Shown: positions 6,084 through 14,107, counted from the stretch's first letter. The stretch: 16,533 bases of DNA from Phycisphaerae bacterium (GCA_016935885.1 JAFGQA010000245.1:1-16533), one strand, 5' to 3'. The notes: generated by a model from the sequence alone, not told the origin. Made by a program: numbers and translations.

Positions 6084-7331
6084 TCACTGAACGGCAATGG
6101 ATGAGCTCGCCGGTGTCTTTGACTCGTTTGCCTCGGCATCCGGCCCCTTGCGGAGCAGCTTCCCCAGAAGTCCGCCGCGTCTGGCTTCCTCGGCGGCCAG
6201 TTTGTCCGGGCAGTGAACCTTCATCGCTAGCTGCCGAATCTCCTGCCGCACCTTGCTCCGTTCGTGCTCGGCCCTCAGGGGTTGTCCGATATTGATGCTC
6301 GAACTGACCGCCTTCCAGTCATCCGAGATGGTCATGAAGACCTTGCGGTTCAAGATGGTCTCGACCTGCTTGATCTCCAGGTGGGCCGACTCCCTCCCGA
6401 CCCGGTTGCAGACGAAGGAGATCCTGTCCGGGTTGAAGCCCTGAACGCTCAACTCCTGCACCATGCGGTCGGTGTTCCGGACGCTGGTCACCAGCAGTTG
6501 CAACACGAGAAAGTTATAGTCCGCCGCGTCGAGAACGCTGCGCCCGCCGGGGTCGTGGCGCGTCGGCCCGTCGACGATGACATACGCGCACATCTCCTGA
6601 AGGCTGCTGAACATGTTCGCGCAGTGTGCCGCGGTAATCAACTCGGCCTGGGCAAAGGAGTGTGGACGTCGGAGCACGTACAGACCCGAATCGTGCTTGA
6701 TCAGGGCCTTCATGATCACCTGTGGGTCGAGTTCCTCCTGGGTCGAGCAGAGATCGGCAACGGTGAACTGGCCGTGAACGTCCAGTAAAGTGGCCACATG
6801 GCCGAACCGGAAGTCGAGATCGACCAAAACGACCTTCTCAGACTCCCCCACGAGATCAGCCAGCTCGACGGCGAGGTTTGTCGCGATCGACGTGCAGCCG
6901 ACGCCCCCCGCACTGCCCATGATCGAGATCAGTTTGCCAGGTTCCTTGGTCTTCGCGGGCGTGTCAACGATACGCGATATCGCCTGCTCCAGTTCCTCCA
7001 GGTCCAGCGGCTTTACCAGGTACTCCTTGATCCCTGCCCGCATCGCCCGGAGGACCACGTCACCCTCGGTGTGGGTGCTCAGTGCGAACATGGGGAGATC
7101 CGGCACAGCCTCCCGGAGTTGCTTGAGACATTCGATGACCACCGCGGCGCTCGGATCCAGATCGGCAATGATGAGGTCGGCGGAGAATTGCGCCACGGCC
7201 TGAGGCAGGAGGCTGGGCTCGTCGAGTTCAGCGACGATTCGAGTCAGCGGGAGGGATGTGATGGTCTTGCGCAGTTCGGGCGCGGCAGAATCGTTGACCG
7301 TGAAAAGGATGACTCGTACGGTTCGCCCCAT
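6084..7331 (-). CDS. tadZ: Tad pilus localisation ATPase-like protein TadZ/CpaE
   Basis: This 415-residue cytoplasmic protein has a receiver-like N-terminal domain (about 4-122) and a MinD/ParA-like domain (about 133-375). The receiver keeps the acceptor-position D57 and the conserved K107 (LVKP), but the usual acidic pair near residue 12 is replaced by TVND. The P-loop is GSAGGVGCT at 139-147: both lysines typical of the deviant Walker A (KGGVGKT) are missing. Non-canonical P-loops are known in CpaE/TadZ, whose role is to position the Tad machine. VLVDLDFRFG (168-177) fits the Walker A' region and YVIVDGP (250-256) the Walker B strand. The Shine-Dalgarno is weak before the ATG at 7331. It lies between TadG and TadA, separated from both by repeat-rich gaps. 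Confidence 0.9.
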   Translation of the reverse strand: MGRTVRVILFTVNDSAAPELRKTITSLPLTRIVAELDEPSLLPQAVAQFSADLIIADLDPSAAVVIECLKQLREAVPDLPMFALSTHTEGDVVLRAMRAGIKEYLVKPLDLEELEQAISRIVDTPAKTKEPGKLISIMGSAGGVGCTSIATNLAVELADLVGESEKVVLVDLDFRFGHVATLLDVHGQFTVADLCSTQEELDPQVIMKALIKHDSGLYVLRRPHSFAQAELITAAHCANMFSSLQEMCAYVIVDGPTRHDPGGRSVLDAADYNFLVLQLLVTSVRNTDRMVQELSVQGFNPDRISFVCNRVGRESAHLEIKQVETILNRKVFMTISDDWKAVSSSINIGQPLRAEHERSKVRQEIRQLAMKVHCPDKLAAEEARRGGLLGKLLRKGPDAEANESKTPASSSIAVQ

Positions 7332-7482
7332 AATGACCGAGCGCCCGCTGGGGCGGTTCTTCCGCCGTCTCAGCGTGTTCAGCCCCCTCCCGAGGGGGGC
7401 CGAGTCGAAGCTTCATATTGCCGCTATCATATCGGCCGCCGCGACCGACCGCTTAAGCCGGTCACGGCGACCGAGAATGCGA

Positions 7483-7507
7483 CTACTGAATGAGCCGGGC
7501 CGGACGC
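7483..7507 (-). repeat. duplicate of the 3' end of the VWA gene
   Basis: This segment matches 7617-7641, the last codons and stop of the VWA gene, at 22 of 25 positions. Read on the minus strand in the right frame it encodes RPARLIQ and stop, against RPVRLIQ and stop in the gene. The frame leading into it is open across most of the gap but has no clear start. It looks like a remnant of a duplicated gene end or of a repeat that spread with the stop codon. Confidence 0.6.
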
Positions 7508-7513
7508 TGGTGC

Positions 7514-7559
7514 CACTGGCAGCCGCCGGCGCGTGCCACCGGCAGCTTGCCTGCCAGTG
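7514..7559. repeat. palindromic repeat CACTGGCAG...CTGCCAGTG
   Basis: A perfect 9-bp inverted pair (7514-7522 and 7551-7559) encloses a second short inverted pair (GCCGG, CCGGC) and a related direct repeat, TGCCACYGGCAGC. It sits just after the tadG stop on the transcribed strand. The motif type is one I recall as widespread in planctomycete intergenic DNA. It could also serve as a 3'-end stabilising hairpin. Confidence 0.6.
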
Positions 7560-7616
7560 TGCAGGCCCCATACACGGCTGCCAGGCGCCTCAGCGTCTCC
7601 TCTTCAAGCTCTGCGG

Positions 7617-9557
7617 CTACTGAATCAACCGGACCGGACGCCTGCCGCCCAGCGTCTGGAAGATCTGCTCAAGGTCCGTGACATACATCGGTCGTCCACC
7701 ATTCTCCGGATCGGGCGTGTTGTCGGCGAAGAAGTAGTTGTCCACAGAAGAGGCAATCTCCAGGCACAACTCCTCGTTCACGTCCGCCCCGACGCCGATC
7801 GAGTACACCGTCATCCCAAGAGCCTTCGCCTCGGCGGCACTGTCCTCGGCCCAACTGATCGCCTGTGGGTTATCGTTGCCCACGTAATTGCCCCACTGGT
7901 TTACGTTGGGCTTGCCATCGGTCAGCAGGATGATGACCTTGGCGGCAGAGGTTCGGACGCGTTCGCTGGTGAGCTCCTCAATGGCCTCCTGGAAACCGGC
8001 ACCAATATTCGTAACCGACGTGTAGTGCCCCGCCTGATAGCCGTTCAGCGTATCTGGTATCTCCTGCAAGGCGTCTGCCAGCAACTCGGGAGAATCCGGC
8101 TCAACCAAGTCGTGCAAATGGTAGCCGTACTGGGCAAAGGCCTCGAGTGAAAGGTGATCCTGCGTCTCGAGGCCAACGATCACGTCCACCATCGCTTGAA
8201 CCGCGCTCTTCACCGAGTGCAGGGGCTCCTCCGGCGCATCCGCCAGCTCCGGGCACTGGTTGTTGCTGGAGTGTTTCTCCAGCAAGTAGTTGGTGAACGT
8301 CTTGAGCCCATACCGATACTGGAAGTTCAAGTCGGTGCTCGTCATCTCAGAATAACCTATGACGTAACCGAGGTAGTCGTTCCAACTGCCGCCGTCGAAC
8401 TGGTAGTCGACCTCCTGGCACAGCTCGTTGCTGTCGACCCTGCTGTCACCGTTGCCAGGCCCGCCGTTGTACTTGGAATCACGCGTGGTGCCTATCTTCA
8501 TCTTGCTCTTCCAGCCGGCCAAGCCGAGACACACCATGGTCCGGTTCTTGTAGTAGGTTGGGTGGTAGTCATACGCACTGCTGAGCAGGGCCGCTCGTTC
8601 GTTCGCCGTGTACCCGGCCGTCGTCAGGTTCTCCACAACGTCGGCATCGGTGCAGGTTGAATACCGGGGGATTCTGTACAAGCCGGAATCACCCACTGGC
8701 GTGTATTCATCCAGGACGATCGGCTCACCCCACCCGGTCATCCAGCCCCATCGTGGACCACGGGCCCAGCCTTCCCCCGGATCGGCCCCAGGGTCGGGAT
8801 TCCCACCGGCATTGGCGGGCGATCCTGGACCCGTTCCCGGCTGGTCGTTTTCGCTGTGCGGGTTGCCCGGCGGCGGCGGGTCGAGCCCGTTGCCCACACC
8901 GGCGTTGCCCTTGAGGATGGGGAGCGCGCACCAGACGTCCTTGAGGTTGATCTGCACGCCATCCTGCGTGCCGCCGCTTTCGGATGGGAAGTCTTTGTAG
9001 TGTCGCAGTTCGCTGTCGTCATTCATGGAGCCGGACAGGTCGATGACGACCGCGATATCCCGCGGCACGAGCATGGCGGTCGCACTGGCATGCAGGTTCG
9101 CGCCCTCCATGCCCATGGCCTTGGCGAAGAGGAGAGAAACCGGCCCGTCCGCCACGGTCGTGTCGCGACGCAGCGTCACGCGAACGGCGTCGTACGGCAG
9201 GACGTCCGGTTGAAACTCGAACTTCTCTCCGTTTAGCACCGCATGCCCAAAGACGATATCTGACTCGACTTCGAGCGAGGCGCTCAGCCCGGAGATCTTG
9301 TTCGCCGCCGCGAAATCTACAGCCTCCTGAACAGCCGCCTCCGTCGGCGACCCCTCGGTCACACCGAGCTGAGAAGCACCCGCCAATGCAGCGGCGTCCG
9401 CCGCGCTCTGCAACTCCTGCTTCGCGGAGTACATCAGGCCGGTGTCGATTGCCAGTGCGGCAACCCCCAGGCCGACGGCACTACCAAAGATGACACCCTG
9501 CACAATCACCGCCGCGCGCCTGCGGCTTCGACGGCACCGTTCTTCACGCACCTGCAT
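7617..9557 (-). CDS. tadG: TadG-like protein with interrupted VWA domain
   Basis: This 646-residue protein begins with a basic tail and one membrane helix (about 15-38) followed by an alanine-rich helix, the usual Flp-pilus TadG N-terminus. A VWA domain follows: MIDAS motif DLSGS at 173-177, the threonine segment HYTSVTNIGAG around 511-521 and LTDGKPN around 546-551. In an ordinary VWA domain the first two elements are separated by far fewer residues. Here a block of about 260 residues (roughly 180-445) intervenes. It contains a Pro/Gly/Asn-rich linker (about 215-265), a Tyr/Asn/Asp-rich part, and five cysteines (210, 302, 343, 380, 435). GGAGG lies about 8 bases before the ATG. Likely role: membrane-anchored, surface or tip-associated pilus component; an adhesive role is inference. 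Confidence 0.88.
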   Translation of the reverse strand: MQVREERCRRSRRRAAVIVQGVIFGSAVGLGVAALAIDTGLMYSAKQELQSAADAAALAGASQLGVTEGSPTEAAVQEAVDFAAANKISGLSASLEVESDIVFGHAVLNGEKFEFQPDVLPYDAVRVTLRRDTTVADGPVSLLFAKAMGMEGANLHASATAMLVPRDIAVVIDLSGSMNDDSELRHYKDFPSESGGTQDGVQINLKDVWCALPILKGNAGVGNGLDPPPPGNPHSENDQPGTGPGSPANAGGNPDPGADPGEGWARGPRWGWMTGWGEPIVLDEYTPVGDSGLYRIPRYSTCTDADVVENLTTAGYTANERAALLSSAYDYHPTYYKNRTMVCLGLAGWKSKMKIGTTRDSKYNGGPGNGDSRVDSNELCQEVDYQFDGGSWNDYLGYVIGYSEMTSTDLNFQYRYGLKTFTNYLLEKHSSNNQCPELADAPEEPLHSVKSAVQAMVDVIVGLETQDHLSLEAFAQYGYHLHDLVEPDSPELLADALQEIPDTLNGYQAGHYTSVTNIGAGFQEAIEELTSERVRTSAAKVIILLTDGKPNVNQWGNYVGNDNPQAISWAEDSAAEAKALGMTVYSIGVGADVNEELCLEIASSVDNYFFADNTPDPENGGRPMYVTDLEQIFQTLGGRRPVRLIQ

Positions 9558-9832
9558 CGTTCACCCTCCACCAATCGGGCTGTCAGCGCAGCGCCCACGC
9601 GGCGCTTGTTGACCACCGTTTTTTTTCTGGGAATGGACCCCGCGGCCTCTTGATACGGCCGGCGGATATGGAACCGGCTTCCATCGAGCCGGCATGGACT
9701 CTCAGTCGTCAGTCTTCAGTCGTCAGTCATTCATGGCCATTCGCGGCCATCTTGCTCACGGAAGACCGACAACGCCCCTCTCAGTTCGACTCCGCCACGC
9801 GTGCCACTGCTCTCGAGCAAGGCCGGAACGCG
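9558..9832. other. 275-bp gap between secretin and tadG genes
   Basis: No gene is seen. It contains a run of eight T (9618-9625), a 6-bp palindrome ATGGCC/GGCCAT (9733-9750) and the CAGTCGTCAGTC direct repeat (9703-9728). On the transcribed minus strand the T run reads as A, so it is not a terminator tract in that direction. Confidence 0.5.
9703..9728. repeat. two copies of CAGTCGTCAGTC
   Basis: The exact 12-mer occurs at 9703-9714 and 9717-9728, separated by TT; each copy itself contains CAGTC twice. It is another short tandem array at a Tad gene junction, unrelated in sequence to the CATTCGC and GGATGAA arrays. Confidence 0.8.
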
Positions 9833-11836
9833 CTATTCGCCACTCGCTATTCGCCATTCGCTATTACCACTGTCGGCCAAGCCCCATGGCCCGCGCAGGG
9901 CCAACTGGGACGTGGCCCAGGTTGTGCTCTCGGCAGGCCGTGTGTTCACCGGGGCATGTTCTCGCGGCACCCCCTCGGACTCGACCGGGGCCTTGGGCGT
10001 GCCCTCCAGCTTCTGTAACGTGTACAGCTCAAAATCGTTCGGCTCCGTCATCAGCGAGCCAGGCGGGGGTGGCACCTGCTGGGGGTCCAAAGGCTCCACC
10101 AACTGCGGCGTAACCAGGACGACCAATTCCGTGTTGTCCTTCTGGTAATTCGTCGAGCTGAACAATGCACCCAGGACGGGAATGTCTCCCAGGCCCGGAA
10201 TCTTCGACGCCACGGCCCGTACGCGTTCGCTGAGTAGCCCAGCGATGGCGAACGTCTGGCCGTTGCCGCATTCGATCGTTGACTCCACACGCCGCGTGTT
10301 GAAGGTGTACAAGGGAAAGCCGCCGACGATCTGCTGACCCGGTATCGCCTCGCTGACCTCACTCATAACGTGGAGGCGAATGATCTGCCCGGCCACCACC
10401 GTCGGCGTGAAGCCGAGACGCACACCGAACTCCCGGTACTCGACGGTGATCGCCCCAGTCGACGAGCCGGCCTGGGCGACCGGAACCGGCACCTCGCCGC
10501 CGGCGAGAAACGTGGCCGTCTGCCCACTGATCGCCACCAGGTTTGGCTCCGCCAACACCCTCGAAAGGCGGTTCTCCCGCAGCGCGTTCAGGAACATTTG
10601 GAACTCCGCCCGCGGAAACCCGAACGTCACGTTCGTCGCAGCGGAGTTGGCCGTCGCCGCCACCGAGTAGGTCATCTGCCCGCTCAGGTTCCGTGGAAGT
10701 AGCACGTCCGTAAGGCCGGAACTGCTGAAGACCGTCGGGTTAATCTGTCCCACATTGTTGGCGAAGAAGAAATCGCGGCACAAATCCGAGCCGCCGATGG
10801 CCCAGTTGACGCCGAGTTGGCGCAACGCCTCGCGGTTGACCTCGGCCACGACGACCCGCAGCATCGTCTGCTGAACGCCCGCCACCTTGAGTTGATTCTG
10901 GGCCGCGCCGCCTTGCACCAGCGCCGCCAGATCGGCCACCTGCGCTGCCGTCTCAGCGTCCGGAACACTCCCCCGTAGGACGATCGTGCCGTTCACGCTG
11001 TGAAGCTGCACACGGGAATTCGGCGAGATGGACTTGATCAAAGCGTGCAGCACGCCAAGATCCATCTCCACCGTGACGTTGAAGACCCGCTGCTCCTCCC
11101 CGACCCATAGGACCAGTTGCGTGCTCCCGTAGCCCTTGCCAAGAATGACGATGCGCCACCGGGACGGCCTTACGACATCCGCAATCTCGGGATCCCTGCT
11201 CTCAACGCGATCAACCGGCGATTTCAACTCGATCGTCACCGTTGAACCCTTGGCAACGGTGATCCGCTCGGCCTTGTCGGTCTCGATGCTAACCGACGCA
11301 ATCAGCGTGTCCGAGGTGCCCTGCTTGCCGGCGGCTATCCCAGGCTGATCCTCAGACCCCGCGCACGCCAAAACGAGCGAGTCCCCCAACGCGCCACCAA
11401 ACAGGTCTCCTGGCGCTCTGGGGGAGCCGCTCACTCCCGTCAATCTCGTACTGGTTCGTCCCGGCGATTCTACGGAGGCAGGATCATCGCCCTCCGCATC
11501 CCCATTCGCATCCGCGTGGCCCCCTTCCACATGCGCGCGCATACCCAAGGTGACCGGGCGATTGGCTACGACGGTTCGCTCCGCCGCCGGTCTCGGCGCT
11601 TCATGGTCACCAAACACGCTCATGGCCTGGTTGGCCACGACGCGGACGCTCGACATCATCGGTGAGGGCACCGGCTGGCTGCTGCCCAGCACGTCGGTCG
11701 CCACGCCAAGGGGCAAGACCGACAAGTACAACAGGAATAGCAGAAACGCTCGCCCCGCAAGTCGACGTAGGCGCAATCGGCTCTTCCGTGAGCCCCTGCT
11801 CGCACAAACGACGCATCCATCCGTGGCCGAGATCAT
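9833..11836 (-). CDS. rcpA: Tad pilus outer-membrane secretin CpaC/RcpA
   Basis: This 667-residue protein has a basic N-terminus and hydrophobic signal helix at about 26-47, a low-complexity region (about 48-180), a pilus N-terminal domain (about 183-257, SVSIETDKAERITV onward), a BON-like segment (about 258-307) and a secretin domain (about 425-582). Hallmarks of the latter are VLAEPNLVAISGQTATFLAGGE and IPGLGDIPVLGALF at 546-559. It forms the outer-membrane channel through which the Flp pilus passes. The start overlaps the cpaB stop by four bases (ATGA), implying translational coupling. The last residues, GNSEWRIASGE, are encoded by a heptamer repeat, so the C-terminus may have been altered by repeat expansion. 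A Pro-rich stretch (586-593) follows the secretin domain. Confidence 0.94.
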   Translation of the reverse strand: MISATDGCVVCASRGSRKSRLRLRRLAGRAFLLFLLYLSVLPLGVATDVLGSSQPVPSPMMSSVRVVANQAMSVFGDHEAPRPAAERTVVANRPVTLGMRAHVEGGHADANGDAEGDDPASVESPGRTSTRLTGVSGSPRAPGDLFGGALGDSLVLACAGSEDQPGIAAGKQGTSDTLIASVSIETDKAERITVAKGSTVTIELKSPVDRVESRDPEIADVVRPSRWRIVILGKGYGSTQLVLWVGEEQRVFNVTVEMDLGVLHALIKSISPNSRVQLHSVNGTIVLRGSVPDAETAAQVADLAALVQGGAAQNQLKVAGVQQTMLRVVVAEVNREALRQLGVNWAIGGSDLCRDFFFANNVGQINPTVFSSSGLTDVLLPRNLSGQMTYSVAATANSAATNVTFGFPRAEFQMFLNALRENRLSRVLAEPNLVAISGQTATFLAGGEVPVPVAQAGSSTGAITVEYREFGVRLGFTPTVVAGQIIRLHVMSEVSEAIPGQQIVGGFPLYTFNTRRVESTIECGNGQTFAIAGLLSERVRAVASKIPGLGDIPVLGALFSSTNYQKDNTELVVLVTPQLVEPLDPQQVPPPPGSLMTEPNDFELYTLQKLEGTPKAPVESEGVPREHAPVNTRPAESTTWATSQLALRGPWGLADSGNSEWRIASGE
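9834..9868. repeat. YAYTCGC heptamer array inside the secretin 3' end
   Basis: The units TATTCGC, CACTCGC, TATTCGC, CATTCGC and TATTACC run head to tail. They are related to the CATTCGC array between tadA and tadB. Here the array lies within coding sequence and supplies the stop codon of the secretin gene. Confidence 0.8.
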
Positions 11837-12777
11837 TCGCTTATCTCCGTATCTGGTGGGTCATCTGGGTCATCGCAAGATCCTGCTCCCATATCCTGAC
11901 GCTGCTGCAACGACGAGGAAAGCTCCCCGAGAAGCTGCTCTTGGCCGGGAACGCCCGTCTCAATAAACACCAGTCGCTCCACATCCGAACCACGCACCAC
12001 CTCTAGGATATGTTGCTTGGGATCTGGCGCGCGCTTCACCTGGCTCGGCCTTGGTTTCGACTGGGCCTGCGCGGTGCTCTTCTCCATCGCCTTGGCAAGA
12101 AGTCCAGACCAAAACTCTCCATTTCCCTCGCCAAGAGGGTCCTTTGCATTGCCACGAAGTGCGAGGCGCAGGTTCTGCCGGCCGGATGGAAGAAGCTCTA
12201 CCTGATCCGGTTTCAGGAACAAGGTGACCGACTTCGTCATCCGAACAGTCTTGCCGTCCTTGCCAACTTCGCTCATGGACTGCCCGACCGCGCCCACCTC
12301 AACGTCGGAGAGGATCAGGTTATTCCTGCCAGAGTCCCGGCCGCCGCCCGAGAAGACGTCTACGCGGCCGCCGGGCATTACGAACCCCGCCACCGCCGAC
12401 TCCTCGTTCACCTTGATGCTCACCGCCCGGTGCCCCGGCGGTATCTTGGCCCTCAGCCCGGGCTCGGACCCTGGAGGCGCCAGCATGCTGCTCGTGATCG
12501 GAATACCCCTCGCGATCGACATGGCCGTCACACGGCCGATCAGCTTCTCGCTGTCCGTGAACGCGTCACCGGGCAACAGGGACCGAGGCACGTCCTTCGT
12601 CGTCAGCATCGGCCCGCTGAGCGCGCTGGCCACTTCGATCGCCTGGGCACTCATGCACACCTCGACCACATCGCCCTGGTTGCCCTTCGCCTTCTGGACC
12701 ATGTCAATACCCATCTTGATGGCGAAGAAGCCGACACCAAGCCCGATGATCAGCGGTATGATTGTCCTCGCCTTCAT
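11833..12777 (-). CDS. rcpC: Tad pilus assembly protein CpaB/RcpC
   Basis: This 314-residue protein is anchored by one N-terminal helix (about 5-22). An SAF-type domain (about 38-100) and the RcpC/CpaB domain (about 110-212, KIPPGHRAVSIKVNEESAVAG then MPGGRVDVF) follow. The C-terminal tail is acidic (residues 300-314). CpaB is a periplasmic partner of the secretin. The frame also opens at an ATG at 12828, but I chose 12777 because GGGGG precedes it by about 8 bases and the protein then begins with a typical signal anchor, MKARTIIPLIIGLGVGFF. Its stop overlaps the secretin start by four bases. A 133-bp gap separates it from tadE; that gap holds CATCCCAGA twice (12843-12851, 12871-12879). Confidence 0.92.
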   Translation of the reverse strand: MKARTIIPLIIGLGVGFFAIKMGIDMVQKAKGNQGDVVEVCMSAQAIEVASALSGPMLTTKDVPRSLLPGDAFTDSEKLIGRVTAMSIARGIPITSSMLAPPGSEPGLRAKIPPGHRAVSIKVNEESAVAGFVMPGGRVDVFSGGGRDSGRNNLILSDVEVGAVGQSMSEVGKDGKTVRMTKSVTLFLKPDQVELLPSGRQNLRLALRGNAKDPLGEGNGEFWSGLLAKAMEKSTAQAQSKPRPSQVKRAPDPKQHILEVVRGSDVERLVFIETGVPGQEQLLGELSSSLQQRQDMGAGSCDDPDDPPDTEISE

Positions 12778-12910
12778 CACAATCGCCCCCAACTGTGGAA
12801 TCCTCGGACGCTCCGCGCGGCCATCCAACAGCGGCCGTCATTCATCCCAGATCGCGCAGCCTCAAGATCGCATCCCAGAACCCTGTGGCCAAACATGTCA
12901 GAACGCGCTC

Positions 12911-13375
12911 TCAATCACCCTCGAACCCTTCGCGCCGCATCGCCGTCTTCGAGGTGATATCGATGCCACTGCCCCCGACGAGGCCCGTGACAGAAACGCA
13001 GTCGAGCGGGATCGTGACCTCGACCCAGACTTCCTCGTCTTCCGGCCCGACCGTGCTGATGTTGCTGGTCACGCCGTATCCGCAGCACTCCGAGCCGAAC
13101 CCAGGATCTTCGGGATCGCTCGGCACGGCGGGGTCATGATGGGCCGCGGCCATCGCGCCTTCCACGGCCGTCTCCACGTCGGCGAGCGTGCCGCCCGGCA
13201 ACGATGCGGCACGCGCGCCTTCACGCGACGCCAGCGTCACGGTCTGTTTCACCATGAAGGCGTAACCGATCTCGATCATCCCCAGCATCGCTGTAACGAA
13301 CAGCGGCGCCATCACCGCCATCTCGACCACGGTGGTTCCCCTCCGACGGTATCTTCGCTTCCCGATCGTTCTCAT
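12911..13375 (-). CDS. tadE: TadE-like pseudopilin
   Basis: This 154-residue protein has a basic leader ending in RRRG (G13), then TTVVEMAVMAPLFVTAML, with glutamate at position +5 of the predicted mature protein, as in prepilins cut by TadV. A helix (about 14-40) is followed by VKQTVTLASREGARAA, the classic TadE continuation. The C-terminal region is a beta-rich periplasmic part with adjacent cysteines in GSECCGYG. An ATG at 13390 is also in frame. I prefer 13375, which overlaps the tadV stop as ATGA and gives the normal leader length. TadE is a minor pilin-like protein needed for Flp pilus assembly. Confidence 0.92.
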   Translation of the reverse strand: MRTIGKRRYRRRGTTVVEMAVMAPLFVTAMLGMIEIGYAFMVKQTVTLASREGARAASLPGGTLADVETAVEGAMAAAHHDPAVPSDPEDPGFGSECCGYGVTSNISTVGPEDEEVWVEVTIPLDCVSVTGLVGGSGIDITSKTAMRREGFEGD

Positions 13376-13932
13376 AGCACTTCCCACCATCCGAAGTAGT
13401 TCGACATCAGGACGATACCCGTCCCGATGCTCAACGGGATTGCGTACGGCAGCACTCCCGTCGCCTGGCTCAGGCTCTTGGCCGAGCCAAACTCGCTAAA
13501 CGCTGTCTTAATCGTGCCCACCTTGGTCAACAAGACGCCGACATTCGCCGACGCCTCGAACCAGCAACGCCGATAGACGATCAGCCCAGCGGCGATGAGG
13601 CCGCCAGCCAAGCCGCCGACGATCACCGCGCTGAAGGTCAATTGAGGCCCCAGCCAACTCCCCAACGCCGCCATGAACTTGACATCCCCCGCTCCCATCG
13701 CGTGCATGGCCCACAGCAGCACGAGTACGCCGAATCCCACCAGCATGCCCAGCCCACCGGCGCCGAGACCCGACCACCCCTCATAAGCGGCCCGCGTCCC
13801 CAGTCCGGCAACGGCAATACCGGCGTTCAGCCAATTCGGCACACGATGACGGCGGAAATCGCTCCAGCAGGCGAAGATCATCCCAGGAACGATCACCGCC
13901 AGCATCACGTGTCCGAATCCTACCTGTGGCAT
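13372..13932 (-). CDS. tadV: type IV prepilin peptidase TadV/CpaA
   Basis: This 186-residue polytopic membrane aspartyl protease (family A24) would cleave the Flp and TadE leaders. The two catalytic aspartates are D25 in SDFRRHRVPN and D83 in the GAGDVKFM motif. It lacks the N-terminal methylase domain of PilD-type enzymes, as expected for TadV/CpaA. The frame opens at an ATG at 13986, but that version begins directly after a strong palindrome and adds 18 hydrophilic residues. The ATG at 13932 has AGGTG five bases upstream and leads straight into the first helix. The stop overlaps the tadE start by four bases. Confidence 0.93.
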   Translation of the reverse strand: MPQVGFGHVMLAVIVPGMIFACWSDFRRHRVPNWLNAGIAVAGLGTRAAYEGWSGLGAGGLGMLVGFGVLVLLWAMHAMGAGDVKFMAALGSWLGPQLTFSAVIVGGLAGGLIAAGLIVYRRCWFEASANVGVLLTKVGTIKTAFSEFGSAKSLSQATGVLPYAIPLSIGTGIVLMSNYFGWWEVL

Positions 13933-13993
13933 GAGGGCACCTGACTCCCAAACAGACCGTCCTGGCGTCTTCGCCCCTGCGTCCATGAGACGC

Positions 13994-14026
13994 CCGACGG
14001 GCGGGGTTCGCCGCCCCGCCCGTCGG
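13994..14026. promoter_or_regulatory. 13-bp perfect GC-rich hairpin between flp and tadV
   Basis: CCGACGGGCGGGG (13994-14006) pairs perfectly with CCCCGCCCGTCGG (14014-14026) around a 7-base loop. It lies in the flp-tadV gap with no T-tract on either side. A structure of this strength just after a pilin gene could terminate part of transcription or protect the pilin mRNA 3' end, giving more Flp than machine proteins. Confidence 0.65.
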
Positions 14027-14070
14027 TACGTGAGTTTCGAAGTCCTTTTCCTGTCTCCTGGTCCGTTTCC

Positions 14071-14107
14071 CCGCCGCAGTCGCCTTAAGCGACGCTACGA
14101 GCGGCGG
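14071..14107. promoter_or_regulatory. nested stem-loop directly after the flp stop codon
   Basis: CCGCCGC (14071-14077) pairs with GCGGCGG (14101-14107), and inside it GTCGC (14079-14083) pairs with GCGAC (14089-14093). The structure begins at the base right after the flp stop. There is no U-tract, so a role in mRNA stability or Rho-dependent attenuation fits better than intrinsic termination. Part of it, GCGACGCTAC, resembles the MITE end near 5935. Confidence 0.55.

Larger units (their letters stand above)
7332..7616. other. 285-bp gap between tadG and tadZ
   Basis: No convincing gene. It holds a compact hairpin upstream of tadZ (CCCCCTC at 7383-7389 pairing with GAGGGGG at 7392-7398), a small AT-rich island near 7417-7435, a duplicate of the 3' end of the upstream gene (7483-7507) and a palindromic repeat (7514-7559). 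The hairpin lies about 50 bases before the tadZ start and could affect its expression. Confidence 0.5.

Noticed and set aside
9618..9625. Run of eight T as a terminator tract
   Set aside because: All nearby genes are transcribed from the minus strand, where it reads as A, and no GC stem precedes it on the plus strand.
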